NCBI GenBank assembly: GCA_963573315.1
Contig: OY752145.1
Location: 1,860,001 to 1,924,000, forward strand
DNA length: 64,000 bases
Direction: 5' to 3'
Source: Entomortierella parvispora
Lineage: Eukaryota; Mortierellomycota; Mortierellomycetes; Mortierellales; Mortierellaceae
This document shows, piece after piece, positions 62,973 through 64,000 of the stretch. Position 1 is the first letter of the stretch. Each line of letters starts with the position of its first letter. Both the position numbers and the translations under genes were made by a program. The notes under the pieces are model-generated. The model made no database searches. It was not told the DNA's origin and saw nothing but the letters and a program-made list of their open reading frames with translations.

Positions 62973-63449
62973 GCTGAACAGAGAGAAAAAGAGTGAGAGA
63001 AGGAGAGAGACGACACAAGGTGACAATGAATGTCGATATCAAAAAAAAAAAAAGGCGGGAGTGGGCGACGGAACATCGTTCGTTGAAATCTCTGGTTCCT
63101 GGGTTCCTGAAGTGACGACAGAATAGTCTCCAAAGATTGATTTCTGGGATCCTTCTGAGCCTTCCAAACAGTTTCACCTTATTTTCAGCCCTCCATTCCA
63201 GCGTTAATAGGCTGAGGACATGCAAGTGTGCCCGTGCGCGCGCGTTTCCTTCTCTTCTTCTCTTTCTGGCGTTTCTAGCCTTTCCTGGCGTTTCCAGTTA
63301 TTGCTCTAAATGCCTTGTCTTTCGACCCTGTTTCTGTGGCCTGCTGCAAACACCGATAGTCATACAAAAACGGCCAGAAAGTGCGCCCTTCCCAGACAAA
63401 GCCCAGAATCGGCAGCAATATTATTAAAGTTGGGTTGCAATCAAGGTAT
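62973..63449. other. Intergenic; promoter of the 62123 gene, ELP2 3' flank
   Basis: An A-run at 63040-63052 and CGCGCGCG near 63236; no gene or RNA recognised. Confidence 0.45.
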
Positions 63450-64000
63450 TTAATGAAGATGAATGTTGAAAAGGCGTACAGAGTGATCCACTCCACAGCT
63501 GGCCAGCTGCAACTTGGGACCAGCTGCATCCTGGCTGTTGAGAATACGCCATGTCAGTCCGTTGACTGTGCCGGTGTGTGTCAACCTAAACGATGGTAAA
63601 AGTACATAACAAAGATGTTAGGGGAATCTCTAAAACAGAAAAGTAGCAAAGTCAACAAAGGCTTTCTTACTCTCTGGGAATCTCGCCTAGGCTGTTCCAA
63701 GTCTCGGGATGCTCCTTGGAGCAACCAAACAAGAACATCCGCCCGTCTTCCAAACCAGCAGCAAGAACGTGATATGGTGTATTCTCTCCCAAAAGTCCCA
63801 AGGTACTCAAATCTGGGCCGAATTCAACCGCAGTGACGGCCTCTGGCAACTTCAACGTCGCAATTGCTGCCCAGGGTCCCTCATTCGCTCCCTTGGTCCA
63901 GATCTTGATCGTCTTGTCTCTCGATCCTGTTGCGAACATCGAGTCCTCGAAACTCCAGGAGCAATCCCACAAAATACGGGCATGTGCCTTTTGACTTGCC
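63450..64000 (-). CDS. ELP2: Elongator subunit ELP2, C-terminal part (runs off the window)
   Basis: Two exons visible, complement(join(63450..63585,63671..64000)), 5' part beyond the window. Elp2 is the WD40 scaffold of Elongator, which modifies wobble uridines of tRNA. The partial protein reads AHARILWDCSWSFEDSMFAT, GSRDKTIKIW (WD repeat), LPEAVTAVEFGPDL, HVLAAGLEDGRMFLF, THTGTVNGLTWRI, LASCGVDHSVRLFNI and the stop. The ILWDCSWS...SRDKTIKIW element and the final HTGxVxxLxWR...DHSVRLF repeat are distinctive of Elp2. The donor is AGAGA|GTAAGA and the acceptor CGTTTAG. Confidence 0.85.

Overview
This is eukaryotic nuclear DNA, almost certainly from a filamentous fungus. Genes are dense and sit on both strands. 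They carry many short introns (about 65-250 nt; roughly 80 are inferred here, nearly all GT-AG). The proteins are fungal: Atg4, Atg5, Taf14, Pet117, an Nkp2/Cnl2-like kinetochore protein, a KCNAB-type reductase. The intron richness, the several small 4-TM membrane proteins and the secreted endoglycoceramidase-like enzymes would fit an early-diverging fungus such as Mortierella, but that placement is inference. Splice models were built by hand from donor and acceptor sequences, reading-phase arithmetic and protein-family expectation.

Layout. 1-880: probable gene relic. 1685-4500 (-): prion-like RGG/Q/Y-rich protein, divergent from ATG4 (5183-7450, +). 7542-8270 (-): 4-TM protein. 8788-9722 (-): C1orf109/CK2S-like protein. 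9816-11383 (-): ATG5, divergent from a 4-exon membrane-protein gene (11882-12703, +). 13360-14798 (+): TAF14. 15711-17573: complete Tc1/mariner-like transposon, ending 29 bp before a 4-TM gene (17603-18838, +). 19204-20926 (-): stomatin/SPFH protein with a 17-nt microexon. 21711-22208 (+): small membrane protein, convergent with PET117 (22441-22910, -). 23102-27283 (-): ubinuclein/Hpc2-like subunit of a HIR-type histone chaperone. 28722-29367 (+): PTRHD1. 29465-30290 (-) and 30579-31893 (+): NKP2-like and NSE1 genes sharing a 288-bp promoter. 31992-32405 (+): small mitochondrial-type protein. 32640-34547 (+): type-B carboxylesterase.

The middle holds two tandem copies of a secreted GH5 endoglycoceramidase-like enzyme with a ricin-B lectin tail (34662-36986 and 38694-40975, both -). 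A decayed NSE1 fragment lies between them. A gene-poor 3.7-kb stretch follows. Next come an alpha/beta hydrolase (44725-46594, +), a KCNAB-type aldo-keto reductase (46753-48075, -), and two tandem GH47 alpha-1,2-mannosidases (48472-51073 and 51869-54461, -). The right end has two uncharacterised genes (55273-56560, 56829-58527, -), a single-exon gene (59993-60490, +), two 4-TM proteins with PY-like tails (60791-61600, 62123-62972, -) and the 3' end of ELP2 (63450 to the window edge, -).

Functional themes: autophagy (ATG4 and ATG5 within 6.2 kb), chromatin and chromosome biology (TAF14, ubinuclein, NKP2-like, NSE1), glycan and glycolipid hydrolysis by two recent tandem duplications, and mitochondrial assembly (PET117). 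I found no single novel operon-like system. The best unexpected signals are the transposon at a gene start, the NSE1 relic, three GC-AG introns and the microexon.
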